64,000 nt of DNA from Ilex aquifolium (lineage: Eukaryota > Streptophyta > Magnoliopsida > Aquifoliales > Aquifoliaceae): positions 23,883,371 through 23,947,370 of the forward strand of contig OX637405.1 in assembly GCA_951799425.1 (NCBI GenBank), read 5' to 3'. A program made the position numbers and the translations under genes. A model generated the notes under the pieces. The model did not search any database and was not told the DNA's origin. It saw nothing but the letters and a program-made list of their open reading frames with translations. This document shows, piece by piece, positions 49,341 through 61,501 of this stretch (position 1 is the first letter of the stretch; each line of letters starts with the position of its first letter).

Positions 49341-50642
49341 TACCCATTGATTCACCAACCACCTCATAAAAGAGCTTTATTCCGAGATGTCTTGGCCTGG
49401 TACATGTCTTCCAGCTTATTCCAGAGAACAAAGACATCAATCTCTTGTGCAACATGGTGGAATACACTGTGGTCAATCCATTGCCTAATTTGACCGATGG
49501 TTTTTCTATTTGTAGGATCTGGATTTACACATTTTACCTCCAAGGGATCGTACAAGTCTTTAGAGCTTAAGAGATCTTCCATCTGAGGTCTCCAAAGTGT
49601 ATAATTGGAGGCAGTGAGTTTGATCATATCTCCCGACGTTGATTCCTCCATGGACATTTTGTATTTTTAGGCTCTAAATGTCTCGATCAAAAATTTTTGG
49701 GGCTGAATTTCGCAAAACGAAGTGCACCGGTGCATTCGGAATGATTGAAATAGCTGGGAAAGAGTCCTAATTCACCAAAAATGGAGCTAAAATAAGCTCA
49801 GAACTAGCTCGAAATTTTTTTGGTAAACCTAACGGAATATTCTGTTAAACCTGATGTAATATGTTGGCTGTGACAAAATATTCTCTGAGAATATTCTTTG
49901 AAAATATTCTCTAGATGGGATATTCTTTGGGAATATTCTTATATTCTTTGATTGAGATAGAATATTCCTTGGGAATATTATGTTGTCTTCAACCTTCCTC
50001 CGGTCACCGGTCCGGCAAACTTTTCCAGCGAACTACCAGGAGCAACTCCCGCGAACTTTGGCAGCAACTCAGACGGCCGGCGAACTTTCCGGCAAAATTC
50101 CGGCAAGGACCGTGAGAGAGCGTACGACGTTGGATTGATGCAAGGCCAATGGGGTTCGACTCGTTTAGACGAGAGGAATCCAATGGTGAGGTCAGAATTT
50201 GATTTCGAGTTCATTTAGAACCCGTACGAACCAAAACAGTGAGTGGAAAAAATTTCCCGGCGACCCAACCAAAGCTCTCATACCACTTGTTGGTTACCCA
50301 GGGCTAGAAAATCACATCTCAAACAATATAAACAAAGAGGAATTCTTTATTTCTCTCTCAGGAAATAAATATAAGAATTTTTCACAAGAAAAATCTCAAG
50401 ACCTCTCCAGGATCTCTCTCTTGGTTTCTTCCTCACCATTTTTTGGAATGAATTTTGGCTTTCATTAAGCTCTCTATTTATAGGGACTTTCTAGCCACAA
50501 AAAAAAAAACGGAGGGCTCCCAAAAATTCCGGCCGGCAAAAAAATCCGATGGAAAAATTTCCGACGACGACAAATTTGGGATGAGGCATGTGGATCCTTC
50601 ATTGTTGTCGTAGTTCCATAGGTGAGGAATGAACACCCAACA
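49341..50642 (-). mobile_element. Copia gag start, leader and LTR, copy 3
   Basis: The longest gag 5' fragment (49341-49657; MSMEESTSGDMIKLTASNYT, LWNKLEDMYQAKT), leader 49658-50273, primer site 50274-50287, LTR 50288-50642 (355 bp, TGTTGG/CCAACA). It shares its outer flank with copy 2, so the block was duplicated after insertion rather than inserted twice. Fossil. Confidence 0.78.
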
Positions 50643-51286
50643 CGGATTCACCAAGGATGGTCCTACTCTCTCTGCAATTTGCTCAACTCTGTCCATATGA
50701 TTTCTCTATTGATTTTTTTTCTGTTTTTTGTTTTTTAACTCTCTTTTTTAGTTTTTTTTCCTTGATATTTCAAGAGATCGACAATAGGAAAAGGTGGTGT
50801 TAAGAAATTACACCGAAGAAAAAAAGTTTTGCTATGAAATTACAGTGAAACAACAACAAGAAGAACAACAACTATGTGTTACATACGAAGAAACAGAAAC
50901 TCTTACAGGCTTGAATGTACCAATAATATATATAGTTGAAGCAGGAGCATACCATATAGGAAGAGACAACTTCTTCAATGTTTCTCCAGCAGATGTATCA
51001 AGCAGAGGTGAGATATTGAGTAGTCAGCTACTTGATCGGGTTGCCCTCTAGCGCCTGGAAGTTGCTATTAAGCCAAACAAATTCCAATTGCATCAGACAA
51101 CACAAGTTTTGAATCAAAAGAAGAAAGAAACTAAAGGAACGCCAATAATTCAAAGGATAAAAGTAAAACAGTAGACAAAGCCCACTTTGGCCGACATTTT
51201 ATGTTAATAGCATTTAATATAGGTATTGTAATTACTTGTGCCAATTAATATTGCTTTTTTGTTGAATTAAGCAAAAAGAAATTGAT
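50643..51286. other. Second copy of the LTR-flanking sequence
   Basis: Matches 48305-48966 up to AAGCAAAAAGAAATTGATA, then the copies part. It includes the same unrecognised + strand stretch at 50880-51051 with the frame kept. Confidence 0.5.
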
Positions 51287-52037
51287 AGTTAAAGACCTTT
51301 GCCATAGACTTTTACCGTTCATGTACTCACCTACTTCTTTCACTAGCTTTTCTTTTCTTTTTTGTGATATACACCAGTGGAACATTATTACAATTAAGGA
51401 TCGACTGTTATAATTTTTTAAAATGCATCTGTAGCTGAGAGAAAAATGAATACGAAGAGGTGAAGAGAAAAATAGATACCAAAATATTGAAGCCCTTTCT
51501 TTTTTTTAAAGATTTGTAATATCATATGACACTTACGAACAAGTACATCATTCAAAAAGATAAACAACGCATTATAGTTATTGTTATTTTTGCCACTTTA
51601 TTCCGCACAAATAGGAAAGACCGAACCTAGTGACAGTCACGGAAATTTTAACATGAATACGTATTTTTCTGTATTTTGCGACCCAACCCACAAATTTGAC
51701 AAGAAAATGAATTAGATTATTGCAGTTTATAACTTGTTCCTAACTGACTGAATGCATTAAAATTGATAAAAAAAAAAAAAAAAGAAAGCAGGAATGAAAT
51801 TGTTATGATCCCACCTTAGTTAAGTACGGACTTAGAGGTGAGCACATAAAACAGAGATTCCAATTGCACCAGTAAACGTCAGGTGTGCTCGGAAGAAACA
51901 AAAAATCCATTGTATTTAAAAGGGTAAAACATTAGAAAAAGCCCACTTGATCAGATATTTTAACTCAATTGCGTTCAAATTTGGAAGCCTTATTTATATT
52001 GTAATTTTTTATGCCAATTTATATTGCTTATTAAAAT
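51287..52037. other. AT-rich spacer with diverged relatives of the flanking block
   Basis: No gene. Pieces resemble 48770-48960 (at 51860-52030) and 54325-54500 (at 51520-51790), so this is an older round of the same duplications. Confidence 0.4.
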
Positions 52038-52049
52038 AATTAAGCAAAA

Positions 52050-52239
52050 CTTTTTTTTTTTTTTTTTGCTATAGGGTGTGCAAGCTTACACTGACTACTC
52101 CCTCGAGCTCAGCGGCTGGCCACCACGACTTGAGCTGAGCTAGAGCATGTCCTCAAAAGGACAAAGGTGACTAACCTTTAAAGAGTGTAGGAAAGGATTG
52201 AACGTGAGATTTCTGGATTACCAAAGGAGATAGCCAATC
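52050..52239 (-). mobile_element. tRNA-derived SINE, 190 bp
   Basis: On the minus strand it starts TTGGCTATCTCCTTTGGTAA (A-box-like), has a B-box-like ACGTTCAATCC about 30 bases on, and ends in an A-run of 17. A perfect 12-bp target duplication AATTAAGCAAAA lies at 52038-52049 and 52240-52251. It belongs to a different family from the SINE at 33993. Confidence 0.9.
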
Positions 52240-52251
52240 AATTAAGCAAAA

Positions 52252-54930
52252 AAATTGATATTTAAAGATACCGGCATATTTTTATTTATATATTTGCCAT
52301 GGATGTTTATCAATTGGTTGCTGGCCTCAAATAATTACACTCAATCAGCCATATGTCATTTTCATGTATTCAACCTACTTCTTCAATTTCAGGTGAACAC
52401 ACTTTTTGGAATTAGGCAAGTTCTAAATAATTTTCAAGTTGCCCACTTGCATTATAAAAACATGTCCTATATTCTTCCCATTGGAGGTAAAATACTTTTG
52501 TACACTCAAGTTTGTGCGAATGTAGATCCAATTGTTTGAATTCGTAATTCAGGCCAGCACAATTTTTTTTTTTTTTTTTGATATTACAATTAAGAATCAA
52601 CTATTATAATATTCGAATACTGCATCTATGGGAGAGCAAAAAAAAAACAGCGACAAGCAGATGAAAAGAAGTTTAAAAGGGGGCACAATAAATGACACAA
52701 TACGAGCATAAGAAATCAAGTCTTGCCATTTGGCAAGGATTGATCCAAAATTTAAAAATAAAATTTTGGGGGCTTGATCCAATTTTTTCAATCTAATTGT
52801 CTTGTCATAGAACGTTTAATATCGATTAAAATTCAATTTGATCAACTACTACAATTTTTTATTTAATTTGCTCAATTATTAATATGTCCCTTTCATGTAT
52901 TCACCTACTTCTTCAATTTGATCAACTGCTACAATTTTTTATTTAATTTGACAAGTTCTAAATAAACTGCACTTGGCCACTTGGATCATAAATATATTCT
53001 TTCAATTGGCTTATCCCAAGTTCTTTGTTTCTTCAATTGGAGGTAAAATAATATTGTATGACCAAGTCTTTGCCAATGTAGATCTAATTATTTGAATTCG
53101 TGAGAGAGGCTAGCATTAACTTTTGGTTTTTCTTGATATAGGTTTGGATCATTATTACAATTAAGAATCAACTATTAGAGTTTTCGAGTAATGCAAATGT
53201 AGTAGAGGGAAAAAATGATACAAAGAATGTAAGAGAAGTCTCAAAGATGTCACAACATGACCCAAAAGATTTGAGCCATGCTTTTGAAAATTCTAATGTT
53301 AGATAAATTTATTTATACTGCTAATAAAAGTGGTTTAAGTGAAAAACTTTTGATTTCTTTATTTATCCTTTAATAATTCTATAATGTCTACTTTATCTTT
53401 TTTAAAGTGACTTAAGAAAACAAAACTTTTTATTTTTTTATATCCTTCAAAAATTCTATAATGTCTGTTTTAGCCCTTTTTGAAGAATTTTTTTATTTTT
53501 TTTATTAGTTGCATTAATTCAACTAATAAATTCATTGTTTAACCTTTGATTACATTCTTTCCCAACAATATAAATTTGATCCAAATCCGATTTGAACAAT
53601 GTGATCTGAATCCAATTTAATTGTCCAACAAATTTTATTTTTCACAGTGCATATGTGAGTCCGTTAAAATATATATCTATTTTGATTCGAATAAGTTGAT
53701 TAGAGACGATTTTAACATTTAACACATGAATTTCTACTCAATTTTATTAAATAATCACCAAATTACATCATATGTTTGTAAGTACGTAATGCATATCCAA
53801 ATTCACTAAAAAATAAATATTTGAATAAATCTAATAATCTATATACTAATTTTAAATGTCAATACTTGTCAAAAAAAAAAAAACTTAATTGATAATACTA
53901 TCCTTAAAAAGATAAAAAGACAATAACAACATATTGTAGTAACTTCTTAGTAGTCTAATAAATCAGTAGTCATCTCTCTATTAATCACTTAATGAAGTTA
54001 AACATAACAGTTTTTAAATGCAATGCAATGCAATTAATTTTTTTTTTTAACCTTAAGCAATTCAGTTCATACAACCCAAAATACGAGAAAAATCTTGAGC
54101 GTAACAATTACCCCACGTCAGTAATGTCACTTTGTGTAACCGTCTACTAACAAGGGAACAAGTAGTATATAACCGTCATGTAATATATAACCCATCTTTA
54201 TATAAAGAAAATTGGTTCAATTTATCTATTTTTTTTAACAAAAAGTCAAAATAGTTAGCGTGCAACGCACGCGTACACCAACTAATTTAATATAAACTTC
54301 AAAAAAAAAAAAACTTATGATAAACTAATTTTAGATGACACTTGCGAACAATTACTCCATCGAATGATGAGCAACCCATTGTAGTTATTATTTTTGCCAC
54401 TTTATTTTGCACAAACCCAAATTAGATTACTGTAGTTTATAGTAATCTATCAAAGTACGACCTGTTCCTAAATCGATTGAATACAGTGAAATTGATAAGA
54501 AGACAATAGCAATGAAACTGTTACGATCCAGCATATGATCTCTTGGGGACATTTCCCTTATAAAGTGGTTTCCATGGTTTCCAGGGCCCGTTTAATCTAT
54601 GAGTATGGGATCAAACGTAGCATGAGCTACAACTCTATGTGGTCGAGTCACGAAGGGACATGTTATAGGCTAGATTAAAATGCCTTCATTTTAGGAATAA
54701 GCACGGCTTAAGTCATTGAATATTATTGAGTAGAACAACCAAAAAAAAAGAGTATCATAGAATCAATTTATCTATTTTTTTTTAACAAAAAGTCAAAATA
54801 GTTAGCGTGCAACGCACGCGTGCACCAACTAGTTTAATATAAACTTCAAAAAAAAAAAAAAACTTATGAGAAACTAATTTTAGATGACACTTGCGAACAA
54901 TTACTCCATCGGATGATGAACAACCCATGA
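52252..54930. other. AT-rich spacer made of repeated pieces
   Basis: No gene supported. Diverged copies of one unit (TTCATGTATTCACCTACTTC, ATTACAATTAAGAATCAACT and a GTAAAATA piece) recur near 51310, 52360, 52560, 52890 and 53150. A direct repeat pair is listed at 54212-54928. Confidence 0.45.
54212..54928. repeat. Direct repeat pair of about 174 bp
   Basis: 54212-54385 and 54755-54928 match closely. Both carry the GC-rich AGCGTGCAACGCACGCGT, an A-run and TTAGATGACACTTGCGAACA. The unit between them (start to start 543 bp) includes the copy of 48967-49340, which points to tandem duplication. Confidence 0.75.
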
Positions 54931-55546
54931 TTGTTTCACATGAGATTAAAACAGATGGCCAAACACAGCCAAAAGATATTGTGGGATCTGATCAGGACTG
55001 CAATTGATGAGACACATGCTGCATGTGACCAAAGAATATGACTTGCAAAAATTGGGGTGGTGGTGGTAGACGGTGGTGGTAGTTCTGGCGACAAGTGCAG
55101 TGGGTTATGGCAGTAATTGTGGAGGCCGTGGTGGTAGTGGTGGGACTGGGATGGTAATGGTGATAAATATAAAAATAAAAAATGTTATCTAAATTGTTTT
55201 TAAGGAAATATAAGTTTGTTTTTTTCTTGTACTTTTGGATTTCGTAAGTGGTAAAATTTCTTTTAATTTATTTAAATGTAATTTAAATAAGTTAAACTGA
55301 ACAATATTTTTTTGATTCAAAGTACTTTTCATCACAAGTGTTAAAAATAAATTTTTTATAAGTCATCTCAAACACCTTTTTCCCAGGCAAAATTTTAAGA
55401 GAATCAAGGGTGACCAATTTAGTTAGGCCTAATTGGTCAGGCTAACACAATAATAAAAATAAAATTTTAAGTTAATAAATTTTTTAGTCATTAAAGGATG
55501 GGTTGTTTTTACCAGTTTAGTCCTCATTGTATTAATTTAAAAAATT
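54931..55546. repeat. GGT-rich stretch and right end of a small hAT-like element, copy 1
   Basis: 55057-55165 is GGTGG-rich. It is followed by AAGTACTTTT... and the end TTATAAGTCATCTCAAACACC (55358-55378), then a segment (55390-55530) with TTAGTTAGGCCTAATTGGTC. The end and the segment recur at 56588-56760. No gene. Confidence 0.55.
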
Positions 55547-55846
55547 TGGAAGCCGGTCCCCCTATATAGACTTGTTTGAACTTAAGTCCGCCAATGAAAC
55601 TTATTTGCTATGAAGTCCGTTTTTTGTTAATTTTACCAGACTATCTCTTCCATTTAGAAGTGAAGTAAAACTAGTGGTGTCCATGGGCCGGGTTACCCAC
55701 GGGAATAACTTTCAATTCAAATTTCAAAAGATAAACATAATGACTTTTGCTTTTCGCGGTTTAGATCGCTTTAAATTTTACTTTAAAGTTAATCTAACGG
55801 CTAATATTAACACCCTAAATTTAATAGAAAAAATAGGCCCCTAAGG

Positions 55847-56608
55847 GTATGTTTGGAGTGACTTTTTAAAAGTACTTCTATAAATTATTTCTCATAAGTA
55901 CTTTAAAAAAAAATAGTGTTTGAAACCGCCCAACCACTACCTCTACCGTCGCCGCCGCCACCACCCCCACCCCCACCACCATCGCCATCACCACCACCAC
56001 CACAACTACCGCCGTCCCCGCCACCACCACCACCGCCATCGTCATTGCCATCGCTGCTACCACCACCATCGTCACCACCACAACCACCGCTGTCGTAGCC
56101 GCCGTCACCACCACCACCATCACCATTGCCACCCCCACCACCGTCACCGCCCCCACCATCACCACCATTGCCGCCGCTGCCACCGTCACCACCACCACCA
56201 CCACCGCCGTCGCCACCCCTGCCACCGCCATCACCCCCGTCACTGCCACCACCACCACTGCCGTCGTCGTCACCACCACCACCACCGTTATCGCCATCGT
56301 CATCGCTGCCACAACCACCGCCACCATCGCCACCACCGTCGCCCCCATCACCACCACCGCCGCAGCCGTCGCCCCCACCACCACTGCCACCACGGTCATT
56401 GTCACCCACCACAATCATCACCATCTCCTACCACCACCATCTCACGCCCCCACTACAACCGATACTTAAATTCATTTATTTCTCCTCTATGTTTGTGATT
56501 TGATTTTGGATATGAATACAAATATGTTTATTGTTTACCATTTTTTATTACTCTGTGCCTTCAGGCACATGCAATAACTAGTTCTTTTATAAGTCATCTC
56601 AAACACCA
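55847..56608. mobile_element. Small hAT-like element with a CCA/CCG-rich core, copy 2
   Basis: The left end GGGTATGTTTGGAGTGACTT and the right end AAGTCATCTCAAACACC form imperfect terminal inverted repeats. The interior is mostly the array at 55926-56450. No transposase, and no clear 8-bp duplication. It resembles plant non-autonomous elements with GTTTGG...CCAAAC ends. Confidence 0.5.
55926..56450. repeat. CCA/CCG/TCA imperfect triplet array, about 525 bp
   Basis: Almost unbroken CCACCG, CCACCA, CCATCG and TCACCA triplets. It opens long Pro/His-rich frames on + and Gly/Val-rich frames on minus. These are by-products of the repeat, not genes. Confidence 0.95.
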
Positions 56609-57171
56609 TTTTAACCAACAAAATTTTAAGAGAATAAAGGGCAACCAATTTAGTTAGGCCTAATTGGTCAGGCTAACACAATAAGAAAAATAAAATTTTG
56701 CATTAATAGTATTTTTAGTCATTAAAGTATGTATTGTTTTGTTAGTTTAGTCCTCATAAGAAAGAACAGACAAATGATTTTTTTTTAAAACCTTAATCAT
56801 ATATGCAGAGGTGAGTGAAAAACGTCTTCTTGTGCTAAGCTGCAAACCAACTCCTCGATGGATTCAGCATCGCTTGCAACCACGACGACGTCGCCACTAG
56901 TTGGCCGGAGAGAGAGATAGAGCTTTGAATTTGAATTTTAAATTTATGATGGAGATTTTATTAGCATATTTTAATTGACATTGAATTAAGGGATAACAAT
57001 TCCCAAGATAGGAAATTAATTTAACCTCATTTCAAGGAAGAGTATTTTTGGGATTTAAAAAAAATTTGACTTAAGTACTTATTAATAAGATAAAAAACGG
57101 ACTTATTACCAAATAAGTTTTCTTGACGGACTCAAGTTATTATAAGTCCATCCAAGAGGACTCGGCCCCAA

Positions 57172-57859
57172 TTTTGACTAAAAATTCCATGGATCTAAAT
57201 TTTTGATAGGGACTAATTTTGGACCTAAAAATTTGGGACCTTCCTTAAGGGTGGGGCCTAAAGGCCAAGAGTTACATGCCAACTGGTTAGGCCGGCCCAA
57301 CTTGTTTTACATCGAATTGGATGGCATCTTATCGAAGATTGGTATGAGCTTTTGAAGCTATTGGCACTAAACTCCGTCTTTGTTCAGCTCAATTTTGATT
57401 TAAAACTTTGTTCGGAAGAAGGTTAAACCACATGACCAACATTTATCAAGGATGAAGAACGTCACAACTTAGTATTTCATTTTCTTTATATATAGCTGAC
57501 AATGGCACAACCCATTCAATGACCAGATCTTCTACAATTGTATCTTACGTCAGTAAATTTGCGAAAAACTGCTGCATGACTGTTTTCACCTAGACATATT
57601 TTTAATGCTCAAGCTCAGAGTGCCGAGAAGTTAGATCCTATGTAAATGATAGCATAAGCATAACACAGAGAGAGAACTTCACGAACATCAGTATTCTTAC
57701 AGTGCAATCATGCAAGTGTGAGTCCCATATATCCCAGAAGTAAGAAAGGTCTAAAAGATCAACTGAATTAACTCACTGTATTCACTGTTTTATGTCATAA
57801 ACAATGTCAAAATAAAAATTGTTCATACACAGAATCTAAAAAAATGTTACATAAAATAC
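57172..57859. other. Spacer downstream of the CIP111-like exons
   Basis: I looked on the minus strand for the next CIP111 exon (Walker A, GPPGTGKT) and saw none here or further left. AT-rich, no gene. Confidence 0.5.
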
Positions 57860-58542
57860 CTTGACAAAGTACCCTTGCCCGATGATGAAACTATTATATC
57901 TTTCAAAATTGCATATTCTTTTGCCAGACCACCAAATTTTGAAAAATTGACTCCTGCATTAGCTTTGATATCCTCACACTCGGATCCCAGATGTGGTAAA
58001 TCTGCCTCTGGAGTTCTCAGAGCAGAATCCAACGGCGAGTATAAATATACTTCTGTTTCACGGTCTATAAAAAAAGCACCATCTACATGGTCCACTAGCT
58101 CTGGAGCTTGACGAGACATATCATCTGAGCTTTCAGCCATTAGATTTTGAATATTTCTATTCGCAGACAATTTATTAGCATCCACAACCTGGAAAATGCA
58201 AAGCTTTGAAAGTATTGGGATGACCACAGGATTTCCAAAGAGTAATTAACAAGAACACAACCAAGACGTAATGCAGGTTTGCAGCAGTTTCTTTGCACTT
58301 TCGTCCTCTCATATTTCTCCCATATGAAGTACATCAAAAGATTTCCCATATGCATATGCTGAGTTTGACAGTGGCTCCTCATATCTTGTCGAATTCAACC
58401 GATTAGTATTAGGACACCTTAGCTTTGGCTGAGAGAACACTGGCATCTTAGGGGATGAAATCTTCCCATTTTCAGCACGGTCGTGAATTGTTTCAGCAGG
58501 AAAATCAATGCGAGTTAAGAGGTTACTGTTCATTGTAGATGC

Positions 58543-59339
58543 CATAGTTATCAAAATCGTACGATTCGCGATTCGATTTGTACGATTCGGTTCGATATAG
58601 GTACAAAATGATTCGTATCTTATAAGAGAATCGTTTTAGAGTTGAATCACAACTGAATCGTACGATTCGATTCGTATCTCACGAATCGCACGATTCAATC
58701 ATTTTTTTTAAACGCAATTTTTTGGCAAAACGACGTCGTTTTGTTTGTAGAGGAACTCATGTTCTAATAAAAACTCAAACCTTTTTATTCGTTCTCTCTC
58801 TGACGTCGTCTAAAACTCGTCTTGTGTTGTCTAAAGCTAAAGATCACGGTTAACGCTCTCGCATGATCGGTTGATTTTTGCTCTCAATTTTTTCATGGGT
58901 AGTTTGTTAGGTTCTAATTTTTTATTTCAAGATGTTCGCCTGTATGTTTTCTCCCAATAAATTTTCTTATTTGTTCTTTTTTCATTCATGTTTGTAATCT
59001 AATCTATACTGTGTGTCACTATTTTGGTGCTTAAATAGCCATGGTTCTTTAATGAATTTTTTTTCCAAATTGTTGAATTAGAAAATGGTTAAGCAAAAGA
59101 TAAAGATGAAACAAAAGGCTAGCGTCTTTCTATTTAGACGACGTGATTATGTCAATTAATTATTTTTAGAATACAATAATGTTCAATATTCAATATTTTA
59201 TCTATTTTAAATATGTATAATTATTTTTTATTTTTGTTCAAATTTTGTGTCGAATCTTACGATTCACGATTCGATACGATTCACGATTCGATAATTTAGG
59301 ATTTCGATTCACGATACGAATCTCAATTTGACAACTATG
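58543..59339. mobile_element. hAT-type non-autonomous element in CIP111 exon 3
   Basis: 797 bp with 13-bp terminal inverted repeats CATAGTTATCAAA / CATAGTTGTCAAA (one mismatch) and a perfect 8-bp duplication GTAGATGC at 58535-58542 and 59340-59347. Both sub-ends are crowded with GATTCG/CGAATC words, typical of transposase-binding arrays. There is a central palindrome CAAAACGACGTCGTTTTG. No transposase frame. The 805 added bases shift the exon. Confidence 0.92.
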
Positions 59340-60650
59340 GTAGATGCACTTTCACTTTTAGAACAAACTGGCAATAAATATAATTTCTTGCAGTTGTATA
59401 ATAAGAAGCAACTAACTGCAGTAATATGTAACGTGGTACTCCCATCTATTAGACCTCCTACAGATTGACTGTGAACAGGATAAATAACAACGATTCTGCC
59501 TGGAACAGGACAACCCATCATACACGAAAGGCTTGATGACAATCGCACTCCATTCTTCAAAACCTGCAATGAGAGGAGTCTTATGGTAACCCAACTTCCA
59601 TGTTCATAGGATATAATATAATGCATTAGGATTTTTGTACAAGCTGCAATATTATCCACACAAACAACAAAATAAGGTATATCAAATTTACAATTAAAAG
59701 CAAGATTAATAAACCAATGAAATTATAGCGAGGGAATTTACTCCTAAATTCCCCCCTAACTCAATAAAAAAGAAACCAAAAAAAATAAAAATCTTCACAA
59801 CCGCCCATAGGATTGCATATCATGGTTTTAGTTCATTTATTACAGTACATATTTAATAATAAATGCACAAGGAAATTTACAAAGAGCATTTTGTGACAGA
59901 TTCAATTAATACGTCATGATACTAACAATAAGAAGTAAACTGGCAACAAACAGTTCTAAATTTTATTTGGAAAACTTGGACTTTCACCGGATGCATCCAA
60001 TTTAAAATTGTAAGGCGATGAAATGAATTATGAGTTACAACTGAGAAAGGATTTGCAAACTAGACTATCATGCTCTAGAACCACAATCATATTGTGCTGG
60101 ATAAATAGTACTAAAACAAGGAGATGTTGTACCCATAAGCTACCCCCAAACCCCACCAAAAAAGAAGGAAGAAGAAAAAATTTTACAACTGAATTTGTTT
60201 CAACTGTTTTCAAAATAGTGAAAAATTAATGAATGAACAAACCAAATGATGTCAAATTGCTCCCATACCCTAATCCTATGGCTAAGTAAGCATTATGAGC
60301 AGACTAGAATACCTCACTCACCACATGTACACTAATATAAAAAATAAATAAAATAATTAGGATCATGAAAGTAAAGTAAGATGGCAATGGTGCTCCAAAT
60401 TTCCTTATAAGAAAGAAGCATCAGTGCTAGCGGTTATAGTTCAATAACTTTTTATCAAGATTGAATAATTTACATCCCCCAAAGACACTTTTGTATCAAC
60501 ATATTCTCTAGTCACCTAAGAAATATTTACAAATAATGAAAATTTAGCGGACAACATCCAAAACATTTTTTATTTTCTTCTTTTGGGTGCTGATTAGATT
60601 TCATCTAATTCAGACTTGGGAGAGTTCATCCAATTGATAGCCATTACTTT

Positions 60651-60845
60651 TTATTTTTATGAGAAACAAGAAAACTTTATTAATTTAAAAAATGATAAAA
60701 AAAGATACATCATAGAATAATATAGATGGGCAAGGTATCCATCTATGAACAGGAAAAAAACAATGCTCAGCTCATAGAAATTATGTCACATGAGCCCCTC
60801 CAATCTGCCAAAATACGAAAAAGTGGAATGCCATCAAACTCCTTC
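60651..60845 (-). mobile_element. 5'-truncated LINE tail in CIP111 intron 2
   Basis: 195 bp with a perfect 15-bp target duplication GATAGCCATTACTTT at 60636-60650 and 60846-60860. On the minus strand it ends with an AATAAAG polyadenylation-like signal and an A/T-rich tail, as in plant L1-type LINE 3' ends. Strongly 5'-truncated. Confidence 0.85.
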
Positions 60846-61333
60846 GATAGCCATTACTTTGAGATAGACGAGTAGGCTGTGCATGCTTCTTTAGCTTCCG
60901 GCATTTTCAAATCACACGAAATAGTTGATAGTAAAAACACAGATGACCTAAGGCACATAACTGTATTCAAACCTTACAAGAGGGAAACACGGTTGCTAGA
61001 ACAAAACAGTTCCCCACTTCATTAGCCATTAAATCCATAGAATCAATCCCAAAATGTCTAAAACATTCGTCTAGCAAAAAGCTGCGAGGCAAGTTACTTG
61101 AAATATTCTTTCCCGAATAAGCGAGGGAGACCTGTCAATGAGGCAATGCTACATCTATCAATCCCAAAGTACAATATAAAAAAATTACTATGATGTAAAA
61201 CTAACATATGAAGAATGGTATTTTGAAATATAAAATACAATACGGATAATATATTATGGAACTATAGATGTTGACCAAAAGCAATACAAAAATGAAACTT
61301 AATTGTATACGCATATATCCATATATTCTAATA

Positions 61334-61501
61334 GGAAAAATGCTAAATAGACTTTAAAAATTGACTTAAAATCTTGACTTGATGAATCCTTACCATTGAA
61401 TAGGTAATGGGTCCTAGTAAATTTTGGGACCCATAGTTAAATCAACAACAAATATAATAACTACATCATTAAGTCAGTCTTTTAAGTTTGTAACATTGCT
61501 C
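61334..61501. mobile_element. Mutator-type MITE in CIP111 intron 1
   Basis: 168 bp flanked by a perfect 9-bp duplication ATTCTAATA (61325-61333 and 61502-61510). Its imperfect inverted ends share AATG, ACTT(A)AAA and TGACTT. Nine-base duplications are characteristic of Mutator-like elements. Confidence 0.75.

Larger units (their letters stand above)
55547..57171. repeat. Long inverted repeat, arms of about 83 bp
   Basis: Arms 55547-55629 and 57089-57171 are reverse complements at roughly 70-75% by eye. Both contain AAGTCCG, AACTTATTTG and a GGCCGAGTCC/GCCGGTCCC-type outer end. They bracket the hAT-like element below. It could be an old terminal-inverted-repeat transposon; no transposase is seen. 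Confidence 0.45.

Noticed and set aside
55878-56503. Several long Pro/His-rich and Gly/Val-rich frames
   Set aside because: By-products of the CCA/CCG triplet array, open in many frames at once.
55000-57859. Search for CIP111 AAA exons
   Set aside because: No Walker A or Walker B coding sequence was seen on the minus strand; only repeats.
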